A DNA stretch of 64,000 nucleotides, from assembly GCA_964421085.1 (NCBI GenBank), contig CAYQVO010000008.1:41132-105131 (forward strand), written 5' to 3'. The notes beneath the pieces were generated by a model. That model saw only the letters and a program-made list of their open reading frames with translations, did not search any database and had not been told where the DNA came from. Shown here piece after piece: positions 53,685 to 62,436 of the stretch. This DNA comes from CAYQVO01 sp964421085 (GTDB lineage Bacteria > Bdellovibrionota_C > UBA2361 > CAYQVO01). Position 1 is the stretch's first letter. Every line of letters starts with the position of its first letter. A program made the translations under genes and the position numbers.

Positions 53685-55376
53685 TCATCCGGACATACCT
53701 CCTGTTTTTCTTACAGCGAGCCACACGAGAAGGAACAGAAGCACGCCCCATCCAAGCAGCAGATATGCAGCGGTAATCTCCAGAGTTGTGTGAGATACTC
53801 TCGCCAGGATGAATCCAATCACAATCAGCACCGCTCCCATTATCGTCATGAGGAGACGATTTATCAGAGAGTTCTGATGATTCACGGCGCGTTCGTAATC
53901 GGCGTTGCTGAGCTGCATCCGCAGCTCGTCCCGGGAGAGCTTTCTCAGAGTCTCACTCAGCTGAAGGGGAAGTTCACGCAGGAGGCGCGCGTAAGAATCA
54001 AGCACTCCCATAAGTTTCCGTCCGTGCCAGCTGATGTCCGACAGTTCCCTGGCATGCCGCCTTAAAAGGTAAGGCCGCGCTGATGCGATCGGGTCATAGG
54101 CCGGATCAAGCTTCAGCCCGATTGACTGCAGTGTCGTCAGAATCCTTCCGATGCTCAGGAGATCAGGAGGAGGCGTGATTCCGTGACGCCTTATAACTTC
54201 AAAGACATCTCCTATCAGGTGCGACAGGTCGAGATCCTCGAGTTTCTGCCCTGTGTAATAATCGAGCACTTCATGAATCTGCATCCGAAGGGCCGATTCA
54301 TCGAGGAGAAGCGTGGCCATCTGATTTTCATACAGAAACCTGCAGATGCCGTCGATATCGCCGGTTGTGACGGCCAGAAGAAAGCGGAGGATGCTCTGAA
54401 CCCGCCCTCTTTCGATGCGGCCCATTTTGCCGAAGTCGACAAATGCCGCCTTTCCTTCCGGTGTAATCAGGATATTTCCAGGATGGGGGTCTGCATGGAA
54501 GAAGCGGTGCTCGAAAATCGACGACAGAACGACACGTTCGAGCACTTTAAGAACAGCGGCCGCATCGATTCCCCGGCCGCGGAGTGTCTCGATATCATCC
54601 GCCCGGATCCCGTCGACAAACTCCTCGACGAGCAGTTTCTTCGTTGTTGATTCCATATATACACGCGGAACTCTGAGACCCTCTTCGCCGCGGAAGTTCT
54701 GAGCAAACCGGATTACATTGAAAGCTTCTCTCTCGAAATCACACTCCTTCTTCAGTGCGCGCGCAAATTCATCCACCAGCTTCGACGGATTAAGCGCTCT
54801 TGTCTCGGGAATATTTTCTTCAAGAAGCGCCGTTATTCCCTTGAGAATATCTATGTCGGTGTCGAGAATCCTCTGAAGGTTCGGCCGCTGCACTTTTACG
54901 ACGACTGGAGTTCCATCGGCGAGTTCCGCTTTATGAACCTGCGCAAGGCTTGCGGCTGCGACTGGAACGGTGTCGAATTTCCGGAATACTTCCGCCGGGT
55001 CTTTCCCCAGCTCCGCTTTTATGATCTCACCTGCAGTCTCGATCATGAAGGGAGGGACCCGATCATGAAGATTTCTGAATTCGCGGATGATTGCGTCCGG
55101 AAAGACGTCGGGTCTGGTCGCGATGATCTGCCCGAACTTTATGAAGGTTGGACCAAGTTCTTCGAATACCATGCGGAGCCGGACTGCCAGGTCTATTGAA
55201 GTCTTCGCTTCCGTTTCCCTGGGTGCGGAAACAAATCTTCCCTTGAGATAACGGGGGAGTTTTATTCTGTTTACGATGTCACCAAAGCCATGCTTTATAA
55301 GGACCGCGACGATTTCGCTGAGGCGTTGAATGTTGCGAAAGTACTGGGGCAGCCGGAGCAGTTTTGTATAGTCCAT
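53685..55376 (-). CDS. ubiB: ABC1/UbiB family atypical kinase
   Basis: 563 residues. Canonical UbiB/AarF motifs: TFIKFGQIIATRPDVFP (KxGQ), VAAASLAQVHKAEL (Ala-rich loop), VVVKVQRPNL (nucleotide-binding Lys), FHADPHPGNILI (catalytic loop) and FVDFGKMG (DFG). Two C-terminal transmembrane helices (LMTIMGAVLIVIGFILA and AYLLLGWGVLLFLLVWLAV) fit the family. These ATPases support coenzyme Q or other isoprenoid lipid biosynthesis; here a quinone or lipid role is likely but unproven. It is divergent from rplM. Confidence 0.93.
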   Translation of the reverse strand: MDYTKLLRLPQYFRNIQRLSEIVAVLIKHGFGDIVNRIKLPRYLKGRFVSAPRETEAKTSIDLAVRLRMVFEELGPTFIKFGQIIATRPDVFPDAIIREFRNLHDRVPPFMIETAGEIIKAELGKDPAEVFRKFDTVPVAAASLAQVHKAELADGTPVVVKVQRPNLQRILDTDIDILKGITALLEENIPETRALNPSKLVDEFARALKKECDFEREAFNVIRFAQNFRGEEGLRVPRVYMESTTKKLLVEEFVDGIRADDIETLRGRGIDAAAVLKVLERVVLSSIFEHRFFHADPHPGNILITPEGKAAFVDFGKMGRIERGRVQSILRFLLAVTTGDIDGICRFLYENQMATLLLDESALRMQIHEVLDYYTGQKLEDLDLSHLIGDVFEVIRRHGITPPPDLLSIGRILTTLQSIGLKLDPAYDPIASARPYLLRRHARELSDISWHGRKLMGVLDSYARLLRELPLQLSETLRKLSRDELRMQLSNADYERAVNHQNSLINRLLMTIMGAVLIVIGFILARVSHTTLEITAAYLLLGWGVLLFLLVWLAVRKTGGMSG

Positions 55377-55531
55377 ACGCGACGAGTACTCTCATATATA
55401 TTTCAAGCAAAATCAAACGCTTAGTTGCCGGACCGGATGACTCGAATCAGATGTTTCGGGCCCTTTAGTTGCATTTTCGAGAGCTTATGATAATCTTTCC
55501 CTTCTCGATTTTTTGTACAAATGAGTGGTTT

Positions 55532-55987
55532 ATGGGAACGTACTTTCAAACGAAAGAGGAAGCTCGATCTGCCTCTAAATGGCTGATCGTCGATGCGGCC
55601 GGGGTTCCGGTTGGAAGGCTTGCATCGGAAGTTGCTTCGATTATCCGCGGCAAAACTCATCCGGAGTTTACCAAACACGTGAGCGGTGGGGATTTTGTTA
55701 TTGTTATAAACGCATCGAAGGCCGTGTTTACCGGCAGGAAGCTTTCTGCAAAGGTGTATTATCATCACACAGGCTTTCCCGGGGGGCTTAAAGGAATTTC
55801 AGCAGAAACAATGCTCGAAAAGCATCCTGAGAGAGTGCTCGAAGCCGCCGTCAAAGGTATGCTGCCAAAAGGGGCGCTTGGTCATCAGATGATTAAGAAA
55901 CTGAAGGTATACAAAGGTTCTGAGCATCCACACGCAGCCCAGATGCCCGAGCCCTATGAATTAAAATATGCGAGGCGTGCTGCGTAA
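55532..55987 (+). CDS. rplM: Ribosomal protein L13
   Basis: 151 residues from ATG 55532 (MGTYFQTKEEARSASKW); the frame is open upstream to 55469 but the extension is hydrophobic and atypical. WLIVDAAGVPVGRLASEVA, GKTHPEFTKHVSGGDFVIVINA and KVYYHHTGFPGGLK define L13; the C-terminal GMLPKGALGHQMIKKLKVYKG is standard. It is followed by rpsI 18 bases downstream, the universal rplM-rpsI operon. Confidence 0.97.
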   Translation: MGTYFQTKEEARSASKWLIVDAAGVPVGRLASEVASIIRGKTHPEFTKHVSGGDFVIVINASKAVFTGRKLSAKVYYHHTGFPGGLKGISAETMLEKHPERVLEAAVKGMLPKGALGHQMIKKLKVYKGSEHPHAAQMPEPYELKYARRAA

Positions 55988-56005
55988 CGCGCGGAGTGAA
56001 CAGAG

Positions 56006-56425
56006 ATGAGAAAAGAAGTCGATAAAGTTTCAATGAAGGGTTCAATTCAGGCAGTCGGAAAAAGAAAGCGCGCCGTTGCGCGTGTTTTCCTCAAGCCCGG
56101 CGGTTCAGGCAAGATTGTCGTTAATGGCCGCGCGTTCGAGCAGTATTTCGGCCGCGCCGTTCTTCAGCAGATAGCGAAGCAGTCTCTGGTCGTCGCCAAT
56201 CAGGCCGACACCATGGATGTGAAGGCGAATATCTGCGGCGGCGGTCTTTCGGGCCAGGCCGGCGCGCTCCGTCACGGAATAGCCCGCGCTCTCATAAAAA
56301 TGGATGAATCCCAGAAGAAGGGTCTTCGCGCAGAAGGTCTTGTCACACGGGATCAGCGCGAAGTTGAGCGCAAGAAGTTCGGCCGTCACAAAGCAAGGAA
56401 GAAACCGCAGTTCTCGAAGCGGTAG
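56006..56425 (+). CDS. rpsI: Ribosomal protein S9
   Basis: 139 residues. QAVGKRKRAVARVFLKPG, GKIVVNGRAFEQYF, ICGGGLSGQAGALRHGIARAL and the C-terminal basic tail EVERKKFGRHKARKKPQFSKR-type end, whose last residues (QFSKR) reach the ribosomal P site, are all present. The start MRKEVDKVSMKGSIQ carries a short extension; an internal ATG at 56033 would give the more common length. The stop is followed 8 bases later by an insertion-sequence-like terminal repeat. Confidence 0.97.
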   Translation: MRKEVDKVSMKGSIQAVGKRKRAVARVFLKPGGSGKIVVNGRAFEQYFGRAVLQQIAKQSLVVANQADTMDVKANICGGGLSGQAGALRHGIARALIKMDESQKKGLRAEGLVTRDQREVERKKFGRHKARKKPQFSKR

Positions 56426-56432
56426 GAGAAAT

Positions 56433-56462
56433 GGGGACGGTTCCTATTTCTTACAGGAAATG
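56433..56462 (+). repeat. Solo insertion-sequence end next to rpsI
   Basis: GGGGACGGTTCCTATTTC at 56433-56450 matches the left terminal repeat of the decayed element at 18535-18552 base for base, followed by TTACAGGAAA that can pair with TTTC as the corresponding hairpin does at 18549-18563. No transposase accompanies it here. It lies between rpsI and the 3' end of the hexokinase gene (stop at 56451), so the repeat marks a second site of the same family. Confidence 0.75.
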
Positions 56463-57770
56463 ATTTACCGACCTTGCCGCCCCAATCATCGGCGGCGAGA
56501 TCTTTCCGATCGGTTCAATCAGCACGATCTTGCAGGATTTTCCCTGCGGCCTGAGAACTGAATCAATAGTCTCCTCCATATTTACAAGATACCCCTTCAT
56601 GGTGCGGGCCATAGTGCTGTCGAGCGCCACTATGAAATGATCTCTTTCCGGGAGCTGATTGCAGATTGAAATATAAGCCAGGACGGCTGCAAGACGGCCG
56701 CCCGTATCGATGACTTCTGCGGCAAGGCTCCCGAAGAGAGAAAAAATTTCGTCGGTGCAGAAAACAGGATCTTTTCCTCTGCTGAAAAAAGCGAAATCTT
56801 CGTTGAGAAGAGCGGAAAGATCCTCCGGCCTGAAGTGCTTCCATGCCGCAGGCTCATCGAGGCTGGAAAGCATCGCTGCCGGTTTCTGCAGGGCTGGAAT
56901 GCCCGCGGCTGTAATGCGGATGAACTGCGAAAATATTCCGGGTAATCCCACCCCGGCCATTCCATCCTCGAGCTTCACGCAGGAGCAGTCAGGAGAATAC
57001 AGCCCGGGGAGGAAGCCTGCCGGGATTTCAAAGTTGCCGCCGGCCTCGGAGTTGTGGAAAAAACTGCCTCCAGGGGGGATGATTGTGGCATTGGCGCCCG
57101 TTGAAGCGACCATGCCGGCATCCGCGCCAATTATGGCGTTCCCGGTCTCAATCGTATCGTTTCCGATGATGAAGGCCGAAGGGGAAATGCCGACATGCCG
57201 GAACGCTTCAATGCAGCTTCCTCCGGCATCATCTCCATCCTTCAGACCCTCAGTGAACCATTCGCCTTTCCTGTAGGAAGTCCCGGCACCGAGTCCCGAA
57301 ATTTTACCGGTAACACCGGTGATTCCGCCATTAGACGGGTCAAGAGGTTCACTCGCCAGTTTATTGGACCATATCAGTCCAATCCCTTTCACAGCCTTTC
57401 TCTTTATCTTCCGGCGGTCGAGACCTGTGACGACGACAGGGGCGAGCGCGCCGAACATCCGGTCAAGAGGATTCCCGGAAGCTGTTCCTTTGAGGTCGTT
57501 GTTGAGGATATCGTCAAGCAGAGTCCATTCTGAGATGCCCGAGGCGGCGGTTGTACGGACGGCGCACCGTATATGCGTACCGCCGACATCGATGATCAGA
57601 AGACTCGTATCCGGAACATCGGCGCCGGCTGCCATGGGAATAAAGCTTGGATCGCAGTCGATAGCAGGCGCCGTGGTGCAGCGGCCGGCCTCTCTCGCGA
57701 TCTTCTGAGCAAACGGAAAAAGTTCCAGCAGATGTTCTTTCTTGAGAAGAGTGGGGATCCTGGGGGCCAT
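56451..57770 (-). CDS. Eukaryotic-type hexokinase
   Basis: 439 residues from ATG 57770 with AGGAG eight bases upstream. Hexokinase-family elements: LLIIDVGGTHIRCAVR (phosphate-1 loop, DLGGTxxR type), GIGLIWSNKL and SAFIIGNDTIETGNA (substrate-binding NDT), MVASTGANATIIPPGG (GTGxNA adenosine loop), SEAGGNFEIP and VALDSTMAR. It phosphorylates hexoses with ATP. Most bacteria use short ROK or Glk glucokinases, so a hexokinase of this size and motif style is uncommon and may be a lateral acquisition; that is inference. It is divergent from deoC. Confidence 0.82.
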   Translation of the reverse strand: MAPRIPTLLKKEHLLELFPFAQKIAREAGRCTTAPAIDCDPSFIPMAAGADVPDTSLLIIDVGGTHIRCAVRTTAASGISEWTLLDDILNNDLKGTASGNPLDRMFGALAPVVVTGLDRRKIKRKAVKGIGLIWSNKLASEPLDPSNGGITGVTGKISGLGAGTSYRKGEWFTEGLKDGDDAGGSCIEAFRHVGISPSAFIIGNDTIETGNAIIGADAGMVASTGANATIIPPGGSFFHNSEAGGNFEIPAGFLPGLYSPDCSCVKLEDGMAGVGLPGIFSQFIRITAAGIPALQKPAAMLSSLDEPAAWKHFRPEDLSALLNEDFAFFSRGKDPVFCTDEIFSLFGSLAAEVIDTGGRLAAVLAYISICNQLPERDHFIVALDSTMARTMKGYLVNMEETIDSVLRPQGKSCKIVLIEPIGKISPPMIGAARSVNHFL

Positions 57771-57885
57771 AATAGAAGCTCCTCAGCATGCAAAAACCGC
57801 TTTTTCTTTACTACGGGGGAGGGTCAAAAACAAGGTGCCATGTGGTACATTCGGCGTGCTTTGACCAGTCACGAGAGGAGATGTG

Positions 57886-58590
57886 ATGCAATATACATAT
57901 GAACTTGTCGCTAAAACCATCGATCATTCGCTGCTCAATCCGACGATGACAACATCGGATTTCGAGAGAGGATGCGCTCTCGCGGTGGAGTATGATGTGG
58001 CAAGTGTCTGCATTCAGCCCCACTATCTGAAACGGTGCAGTGAAATCCTGAAGGGAAGCTCTGTCGTTCCGGGCACCACAATCGGGTTTCCTCACGGCGG
58101 GCACACCACGGAAAGCAAGCTCGCAGAGGTCGAGTTCGCACTCGCCGACGGCGGAAAAGAACTCGACATGGTTGTGAACATAAACCGGGTTTTGAGCGGC
58201 GACTGGAAGTTTGTAGAGGAGGAAATAAGGGCGATAAATGATGCGACCCATGCAGGAGGCGCAAAGCTCAAGGTGATTTTTGAGACGTGCCATCTGAACG
58301 ATGCGCAGAAAATCGAGCTTTGCAGGATCTGCGGAGATGCCGGTGTCGACTGGGTAAAGACATCCACAGGGTACGGAACTTCGGGGGCAACGATTGAAGA
58401 TCTGAAACTGATGCGGAAGCATTCGCCTGCAGACGTCCAGGTGAAGGCGGCAGGAGGTGTAAGAGAACTCGATATGCTGCTCAGTGTCATCGCAGCCGGG
58501 TGTACACGATGCGGCGCGTCACGGACCGGCGAAATGCTGGAAGAATTCAAAAAACGGGCGCAGGACGGAGTGCTCGTGTTCGAGCCGTGA
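57886..58590 (+). CDS. deoC: Deoxyribose-phosphate aldolase
   Basis: 234 residues from ATG 57886, with GAGAGGAG five bases upstream; a GTG one codon earlier is less well spaced. It splits 2-deoxyribose-5-phosphate to acetaldehyde and glyceraldehyde-3-phosphate. IDHSLLNPTMTTSDFERGC, ELDMVVNINRVLSGDWKFV, LKVIFETCHLND, DWVKTSTGYGTSGAT (Schiff-base Lys) and VQVKAAGGVREL (catalytic Lys) define the family. The hexokinase gene is divergent, 115 bases away. Confidence 0.96.
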   Translation: MQYTYELVAKTIDHSLLNPTMTTSDFERGCALAVEYDVASVCIQPHYLKRCSEILKGSSVVPGTTIGFPHGGHTTESKLAEVEFALADGGKELDMVVNINRVLSGDWKFVEEEIRAINDATHAGGAKLKVIFETCHLNDAQKIELCRICGDAGVDWVKTSTGYGTSGATIEDLKLMRKHSPADVQVKAAGGVRELDMLLSVIAAGCTRCGASRTGEMLEEFKKRAQDGVLVFEP

Positions 58591-58617
58591 CTATGCTTCT
58601 GAGATGCGGGAAAGATT

Positions 58618-59712
58618 TCACGCAGGCGATTCGGCGCCGAGGTTCAGGACAATGCCCACAACTCCAAGCACGATGTTGGCGAGCCAGGCCGAAAGAAGGG
58701 GGGGATACATCTCAGCGCGGCCCATCGCCACGCTGAAAGAATGGACTGCGTAGTAAGTGAACGCGAGGATCATTCCGGCAAGAAAACTTCCCGCCATGCT
58801 GCCGCTTCTCGCGGGTCTCAGCGCGAACGGGAGAGACACAAGCAGCACGATGAAATTCACGAACGGGAAGGCGATTTTTTCATTCATGTCCGCAAGATAG
58901 GCCCTGACAGGAAGGCCGTTTTCCTGCTGCTGCCGGATGAATTTTCTGATTCGCGAGAGGTTCATTGTCTCTGTATCGGACGCAAAATCAAAGAGATCTT
59001 TCGGCTGCTTCGCAATGGGGAGCGCAAGCCGCGACTGCCTGGTAACCAGCGGATTGCTTCGGTCCTTGAAATCATACTCAGTGACTCCTTCCATGTTCCA
59101 GCCGAGCTCTTTATTCACCCACACGGTTTTCCCGGCGTCGGTCCGGTACCGGATTGAGAAGTCTTTCTCGTCGATCTTCAGCTGCGTCAGGCCGAAGAAA
59201 GACTTCGTGCGGGAGTCGAAAAGCGCAACGGAATAAAACTGTCCGCCCTCCCGCCACCAGAGATTCGAGCCGCTGTAGCCTCCCCGTTTGTCTTTCTGTT
59301 TTATGTCGATATTGTAAATCTCTCTCACCCGCTGCTGACTGAACGGCACGAGTGTTTCGTTGAGGGTGAAGGCAAACATGCTGATGATGGCGCCTGTGAG
59401 GAGCACGGGTTTCGCAAGCCAGAGCACGCGTATTCCCGCGGCGCGCATTGCTGTAATTTCCGAGTTCCTGGAAAGAATACCGAAGGTAAGGAGCATGGAC
59501 ACAAGACCTGCGACAGGAAGCATCAAGTTGAGCGTCATGGGTATCTTGAAGAGGAAGTACTGCAGCACGATTCCGACCGTAACGTCTTCCGACAGAATAT
59601 TGTCGATACGGTCCATGAAGTCGAAGATGAGAAAAAGAAACACAAAGCCTGCGAGGCAGAGAAAGAAAGTTTTCAGGAACTGGATCAGAATGTAGCGGTG
59701 CAGGATTTTCAT
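58618..59712 (-). CDS. lptG: LPS export ABC permease LptG (YjgP/YjgQ family)
   Basis: 364 residues. MKILHRYILIQFLKTFFLCL opens TM1 with the family start. Further helices include FKIPMTLNLMLPVAGLVSML and FVNFIVLLVSLPFALRP, and a periplasmic beta-jellyroll domain lies in between (RGGYSGSNLWWREGGQFY). It moves LPS from the inner membrane to LptC with LptF and LptB. Its ATG overlaps the stop of lptF by 4 bases (ATGA). LptG over LptF is assigned by its position as the second gene. Confidence 0.9.
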   Translation of the reverse strand: MKILHRYILIQFLKTFFLCLAGFVFLFLIFDFMDRIDNILSEDVTVGIVLQYFLFKIPMTLNLMLPVAGLVSMLLTFGILSRNSEITAMRAAGIRVLWLAKPVLLTGAIISMFAFTLNETLVPFSQQRVREIYNIDIKQKDKRGGYSGSNLWWREGGQFYSVALFDSRTKSFFGLTQLKIDEKDFSIRYRTDAGKTVWVNKELGWNMEGVTEYDFKDRSNPLVTRQSRLALPIAKQPKDLFDFASDTETMNLSRIRKFIRQQQENGLPVRAYLADMNEKIAFPFVNFIVLLVSLPFALRPARSGSMAGSFLAGMILAFTYYAVHSFSVAMGRAEMYPPLLSAWLANIVLGVVGIVLNLGAESPA

Positions 59713-60980
59713 GCGGCTTCGGCGCTCCTTCTCCGGCGTTTGAAGAGCTTGAGAGGCAGGTCCATCACTCCTTCAGCCACGGACGTCCACTGCTCCGATG
59801 ATACCTTGCGAGTGAAGTAAAGAGCGCACAGAAGGACGATAGCATTCGGAATCCAGAGCGCAAGAAGGGGATCGATGTCGCTGCTCTCCGACATGGCGAT
59901 TCCGAGAGAGAGCACTCCGTAGTAGACAATGAAGACGGCGAGTCCAAGTACTGAAGAAAGTCCGATTCCCCAGGTTCTCTGGGTCCTTGGCGGGTGTATC
60001 CCGAGAGGCATTCCAAGAAATACCAGGAGAAACGAGGCTGCAGGGATTGAAAACCGGCGTCCGGACTCGATGTACAGCCGGCTGATTCTGCGCGCGACAG
60101 CCTGAAGATTCCTCAGTTTACCTCCGAATATGAAAACGAAGTCCGAATCATTTTTCGAGCTTTTCTGATACTGCTCGATCTTGTTTTTGAAGTCGGCGAT
60201 AAGGTGATGAATTTCACCGATCGAGAGTTCCTGAGTTTTCTGCATCTTCTGACTGCTGTCCGCCGCAAGAAGATCTCCCGCATTCGCAATCAGACTGTTC
60301 GTGTCGAAACTGGTCACCACGTATTTTTCTTCGATGAGTTCGTGGTAGTCACCGTCATAAAGGTGGAACGTTATTGTCCTTGCTTCTTCGTCGGAGAGTA
60401 TACGGCCTGTCTTTGCGATGATGAGCCGGCGGAAATTCTCGTCCCGTTTGTCGTCTATGAGGACGCTGCGAAGCAGGCCTGTTTCATGCTCGATCTCTTC
60501 AGCGTAAACGGTCAGGTTTCCAAGCTGGCTGAATACGCCTGAATCAAGGCCGGCAGTGCTTTTCGACCTTGCTATTTCGAAGAGCGTCCGGTTCAGGTGC
60601 TCGTATCCCCAGGGCCTGAGATAAATCGAAACGACAAGGCTCAGAACAAGAATCGAAAGCGCGAAGTATGCTACCGGCTTTATCAGCTGATAAAGGCTCA
60701 CGCCGCTCGACCGCATTACTACCACTTCCGAATCGCCGGACAGTCTGGCGAACGCGAGCATTACCCCGAGGAGCGCCGCCATGGGAACGGCGATCTCGAG
60801 AAATGTGGGTATTATGGAGATGAAGACCTGAGCTATCTGAAGGAACCCCACACCCTTGTTGATAATAAGGGAGGTGAACCGGAGCATCTGGACGGTGAGG
60901 AGGACCGCGGTAAATGCGAAGAGGGCGATTCCGAAAAAAATCACCGACTCTTTCCATATATACCGGCTGAGAATTTTCAC
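59709..60980 (-). CDS. lptF: LPS export ABC permease LptF (YjgP/YjgQ family)
   Basis: About 423 residues from the GTG at 60980 (reads MKILSRYIWKESVIFFGIAL), favoured over an upstream ATG (61034) that adds 18 non-family residues. ISIIPTFLEIAVPMAALLGV, SGVSLYQLIKPV and the C-terminal helices (FSIPAASFLLVFLGMPLGIH) are typical. It pairs with LptG in the LptB2FG exporter. lptA, lptB and lptC are not in the window. Confidence 0.9.
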   Translation of the reverse strand: MKILSRYIWKESVIFFGIALFAFTAVLLTVQMLRFTSLIINKGVGFLQIAQVFISIIPTFLEIAVPMAALLGVMLAFARLSGDSEVVVMRSSGVSLYQLIKPVAYFALSILVLSLVVSIYLRPWGYEHLNRTLFEIARSKSTAGLDSGVFSQLGNLTVYAEEIEHETGLLRSVLIDDKRDENFRRLIIAKTGRILSDEEARTITFHLYDGDYHELIEEKYVVTSFDTNSLIANAGDLLAADSSQKMQKTQELSIGEIHHLIADFKNKIEQYQKSSKNDSDFVFIFGGKLRNLQAVARRISRLYIESGRRFSIPAASFLLVFLGMPLGIHPPRTQRTWGIGLSSVLGLAVFIVYYGVLSLGIAMSESSDIDPLLALWIPNAIVLLCALYFTRKVSSEQWTSVAEGVMDLPLKLFKRRRRSAEAA

Positions 60981-61094
60981 GGGGTGCGTTCCTGAAGACA
61001 GACCTGCGCGGTTCTGTAAACAGCAGATTGCCACGGCCTGCCGCGCCGTAGCAATAGCGCAGGCAGGTAGTCTGAGAGCGCCGCAACCACGGGG

Positions 61095-61409
61095 CTAAAA
61101 ATACGGGTTCTTCCGGGAGCGGGCTTCTTCTTTGCGAAGCTTCTTCATCGATTCTTTGAGCTTCCGCTTGCGGCGCTCGCACGGTTTCTCGAAGTACCGT
61201 CGCGATTTGAGCTCCTTGAAGAGGCCTTCCTTGATGAGCTTCCTCTTCAGTATCTTCATCGCCTTTTCGATGTTGTGCTCAACGACCACTTCCATGGGGG
61301 ATGGCCTCATTTTATCGCCGAAGCCGCCTGTCTGACCGAACTGTGGGGCAGGGGATCCTTCCTCGCGCTCCGATGGCTGGTTCGTCTCTGCGTTTTCCTT
61401 GTCGTCCAA
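61095..61409 (-). CDS. rpsU: Ribosomal protein S21 with an acidic N-terminal extension
   Basis: 104 residues from a TTG at 61409. The TTG follows a strong Shine-Dalgarno, GAGGTGAT, with eight bases between its GAGG core and the codon, so the extension is probably translated. About 38 residues (MDDKENAETNQPSEREEG) precede the S21 core MEVVVEHNIEKAMKILKRKL and RYFEKPCERRKRK. The internal ATG at the core start is preceded by no comparable site. S21 normally has about 65-70 residues. Gene spacing (115 bases) puts it upstream of lptF on the same strand. Confidence 0.92.
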   Translation of the reverse strand: MDDKENAETNQPSEREEGSPAPQFGQTGGFGDKMRPSPMEVVVEHNIEKAMKILKRKLIKEGLFKELKSRRYFEKPCERRKRKLKESMKKLRKEEARSRKNPYF

Positions 61410-61536
61410 TTAAATCACCTCGATTTGTGTTTTATTGCCGCCGTCCGCTCACCCGGCGCTGCAGGCAGCATATCGCCCCTTCAAGGGGAACCCAAATTAT
61501 GCTTATTTTTGGCTGTTTGTAAAGAAACGGCTGGTT

Positions 61537-62436
61537 TTACGCTGTCTTGAGGGTTATGACCGTTGCCTCGGCGGGGCAGTTCAAGCGGACTGGAATCTCG
61601 ACCATGCCTATGCCCCGGCTTGTATAGACGGGGGTCCCATAAAAATCCACGAGGCCTTCGCCAAGCCGTATATCATTGATATTATAGGTTAAAGCTCCGA
61701 CAAGGGGCAGGCGAATCTGGCCGCCGTGCGTATGGCCGCAAAGGGCAAGTCCGAATCGTTCGGGACCGCCCTGAAGAAGAGCAGAGACAAAATCCGGATT
61801 ATGCGAAACAAGGATGCTTGTGGCATAGCTTCGGGCTTCAGGCAGTACCGGGATTCCTGCAAGGTAATCGGCGATTCCAAGTATTTCGAGTTCGGCGGCG
61901 CCCCGGCGTACGGCAAACCGCTGGTTTTCGAGAAGGCGGATATCGGTGCGTTTCGCAAAGGTGCGGGCGCATACATCAGGGCTGTTGCGTCTGTCATGAT
62001 TGCCGAGTACTGCGGCAACACCGTCAGGCGGACGAAGGATTGAAAGGAGTTCAAGGAAGCGGCCAAAGACATACTCAGCCTGACAGAATCCCTTATTTCC
62101 GCAGTGATCAACTGAGTTGTTCACCGGGAACGTTTTCGAGAGAGGGGAGTCAGGTATTCCCTGGTAGTCCCCTCCGAGGATCAAAAGGTCCGTTTCTGCC
62201 CTGCCGACAATGTCGAAGGCTTCCGCTATCCAGTCTTCCTTGACGAAGGGGCCAAGATGGAAATCAGTGAGGAATCCGATTTTGTAGCCGTGGAACTCTT
62301 TCGGAAGATCCGGGATGAGAATTTCGCGCGTGACCGGTTCGATCGAATAGACAGCTTTTCCCGCGTTGAGCCCGGCGCCGAGCAACGCGGCGCCGCTGAG
62401 AGAAGAGAGCAGAAATTGTCGTCTTGAAATCGTCAT
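61537..62436 (-). CDS. Tat-exported metallophosphoesterase (YkuE-like)
   Basis: 299 residues from ATG 62436. The N-terminus MTISRRQFLLSSLSGAALLG is a twin-arginine signal (SRRQFL). Metal ligands of calcineurin-like phosphoesterases are present in order: GFLTDFHLGPF (DxH), ILGGDYQG (GD), AVLGNHDRR (GNHD), LVSHNPDF (H) and LCGHTHGGQIR (GHTH). YkuE-like proteins can cleave lipid or sugar phosphates in the envelope. Its ATG overlaps the stop of the SprT-like gene by 4 bases (ATGA), so the two are coupled. Confidence 0.92.
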   Translation of the reverse strand: MTISRRQFLLSSLSGAALLGAGLNAGKAVYSIEPVTREILIPDLPKEFHGYKIGFLTDFHLGPFVKEDWIAEAFDIVGRAETDLLILGGDYQGIPDSPLSKTFPVNNSVDHCGNKGFCQAEYVFGRFLELLSILRPPDGVAAVLGNHDRRNSPDVCARTFAKRTDIRLLENQRFAVRRGAAELEILGIADYLAGIPVLPEARSYATSILVSHNPDFVSALLQGGPERFGLALCGHTHGGQIRLPLVGALTYNINDIRLGEGLVDFYGTPVYTSRGIGMVEIPVRLNCPAEATVITLKTA

